NCBI GenBank assembly: GCA_018268195.1
Contig: JAFDWZ010000015.1
Coordinates: 62,001 to 126,000, forward strand
Direction of reading: 5' to 3'
Length of the DNA: 64,000 bases
Source: Bacteroidota bacterium
GTDB taxonomy: Bacteria > Bacteroidota > Bacteroidia > AKYH767-A > OLB10
The notes beneath the pieces are model-generated. The model had not been told where the DNA came from, made no database searches, and saw only the letters and a list, made by a program, of their open reading frames with translations. The translations under genes and the position numbers were made by a program. Positions 63,073-64,000 of this stretch are shown here, one piece after another (within the stretch, counting starts at the first letter, position 1; each line of letters starts with the position of its first letter).

Positions 63073-63756
63073 TCAATGATGGGCAGCCGCAACTGAGGCC
63101 ACTGAAATTTTGCAGTGGGGAACTTCGGCAAATGCTTGGGCACAGGAAAGGATGGTTGAGCCTGTGGTTATAACATCGTCTATGATGAGAATATGTTTGC
63201 CGGCATAGGATTGTTTGTCTTGCAGATGAAATACGTCTTTAACATTTTCAAATCGCTGGAAACGTGATTTGTGAGTTTGAGTTTGGGTGTGTTTGGTGCG
63301 AATGAGCAGGGCAGGTTGCACGGGAATATTCCAATTTTCAGAAATACCTTTTGCAATAACTTCGCTTTGGTTGTAGCCCCTCATCAAAAGCTTTTTAGGA
63401 TGCAAAGGCACAGGTATAATCACATCGGCATGGCTGAACTCGGGAGCATGTTGCAACTCTAAAGCAACCTGTCTGCCCAGGACCACACCTATTTTACTGT
63501 TGCCTCTGTATTTGAGCTGATGCAGCAAATGTTGAAGAGTTTCGCCTTTGTCAAAAAAGAAGGCAGAAGTGGCAGCATAGATATTTGCTTTGCCCCAGAA
63601 ATTTTTTGCAATGGGGTTGTCAGGAAACCGATGATAGTTGGTTCGTGGAAGCGTATGCAGGCAACGGTTGCAGATAATGCTTTCGCCATGCAGGAAATTA
63701 TAACCGCAGCCGGGGCAGTTATTAGGGAAAAACAAATTGAGAAGATGCGACAGCAT
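63073..63756 (-). CDS. ComF-like amidophosphoribosyltransferase-fold protein
   Basis: 227 residues. An N-terminal zinc-ribbon-like part CPGCGYNFLHGESIICNRC (two CxxC) precedes a type I phosphoribosyltransferase domain with HPKKLLMRGYNQSEVIAKGI and the PRPP loop ILIIDDVITTGST (IDDVxTTG). ComF proteins are needed for natural competence in several bacteria; others act in purine salvage or have no known role. Competence itself cannot be inferred here. First gene of the minus-strand run that includes msrC. Confidence 0.9.
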   Translation of the reverse strand: MLSHLLNLFFPNNCPGCGYNFLHGESIICNRCLHTLPRTNYHRFPDNPIAKNFWGKANIYAATSAFFFDKGETLQHLLHQLKYRGNSKIGVVLGRQVALELQHAPEFSHADVIIPVPLHPKKLLMRGYNQSEVIAKGISENWNIPVQPALLIRTKHTQTQTHKSRFQRFENVKDVFHLQDKQSYAGKHILIIDDVITTGSTILSCAQAFAEVPHCKISVASVAAAHH

Positions 63757-64000
63757 AAGCTCAAGGGTTTCAGGATATGGCCTAACAAGCCAACGTGAAG
63801 CGTAAAGATAGCGAAAGAAATGATAGGGGCGGGGCTAAAAATGTCTCGTCCTGAAATAAGTTGACTTATTCACTTTTTTCAGGAATATACACTTGCCACT
63901 AACGGCAGTCCGTTTAAAAACTTCCATCTGTGCACGGTATGTTCGTTGTATGTATAGCTTGAAGTAAAGGTACATCAATACATACGTTAATGGTTTCCTT
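63757..64000. other. Right-edge region with nested inverted repeat, possible insertion-sequence end
   Basis: No intact gene. At 63850-63883 an outer pair CCTGAAA/TTTCAGG encloses an inner AATAAGT-TG-ACTTATT (63855-63870), preceded by TGTCTCGTCCTGAAATAAGT, which resembles the terminal sequence of some Bacteroidota IS elements. Downstream DNA (to 64000) could be the start of the element, but no transposase frame of useful length is visible before the window ends. Confidence 0.4.

Noticed and set aside
1-64000. CRISPR arrays, rRNA genes or complete insertion sequences
   Set aside because: No spaced direct-repeat array, rRNA segment or full transposase was seen.

Overview
The window is about 64 kb of a low-GC chromosome from a member of the Bacteroidota. 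The evidence is a protein with a type IX secretion (T9SS) type B / gliding-motility C-terminal domain, many starts preceded by the Bacteroidota -7 promoter element TAnnTTTG instead of obvious Shine-Dalgarno sites, a Sec-type (clade II) nitrous-oxide reductase cluster, and the general gene set. I cannot assign a genus.

Positions 1-9930 form an accessory island. A complete type I restriction-modification operon on the minus strand runs hsdM, hsdS, an AlbA_2/ATPase-fold (Schlafen-like) gene, hsdR, and a YgjP-like metallohydrolase cut by the window edge. Neighbouring genes overlap or abut. Just upstream of hsdM lies the C-terminal remnant of a tyrosine recombinase, which suggests past mobility. 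From 10 to 31 kb the genes are mostly housekeeping: a methyltransferase, mnmG flanked by two parS-like sites, ybeY with 3-hydroxyanthranilate dioxygenase, an SDR protein, a large hybrid histidine kinase, tRNA-Cys, folB, a GH13 amylase, gltX, an M1 aminopeptidase, a polysaccharide deacetylase/GNAT pair, trhO, a degenerate LutB-like protein and an M28 peptidase.

Positions 31.8-38.7 kb hold a nitrous-oxide respiration operon on the plus strand: cytochrome c, nosZ, a fasciclin lipoprotein, an unknown membrane protein, nosL, nosD, nosF and nosY. A TAnnTTTG promoter and an FNR-like inverted repeat precede it, and a strong hairpin separates nosZ from the accessory genes. Next come a beta-barrel protein, rpiB, an AT-rich gap of about 480 bp, nadA, a MORN-repeat protein and nadD.

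From 43 to 64 kb the genes are mainly on the minus strand: a methyltransferase, rnr, thioredoxin, a MerR regulator with the full adenosylcobalamin light-sensor motifs, metF, and a cassette of ECF sigma factor, membrane protein with a gliding-type C-terminal domain, and large secreted T9SS protein. These are followed by a histidine kinase, a double-thioredoxin protein, a YfhO-like membrane protein, two divergent DinB proteins, an epimerase, RidA, an Ig-like lipoprotein, free-methionine sulfoxide reductase and a ComF-like phosphoribosyltransferase. The right edge has a nested inverted repeat that may be an insertion-sequence end.

The best candidates for undescribed biology are: (1) the sigma factor / membrane-anchored gliding domain / T9SS substrate cassette; (2) the AlbA_2 and YgjP genes embedded in the restriction operon; (3) the fasciclin and membrane protein genes inside the nos operon; (4) the B12 photoreceptor-type regulator. 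All functions are inferred from sequence motifs; no database search was run.
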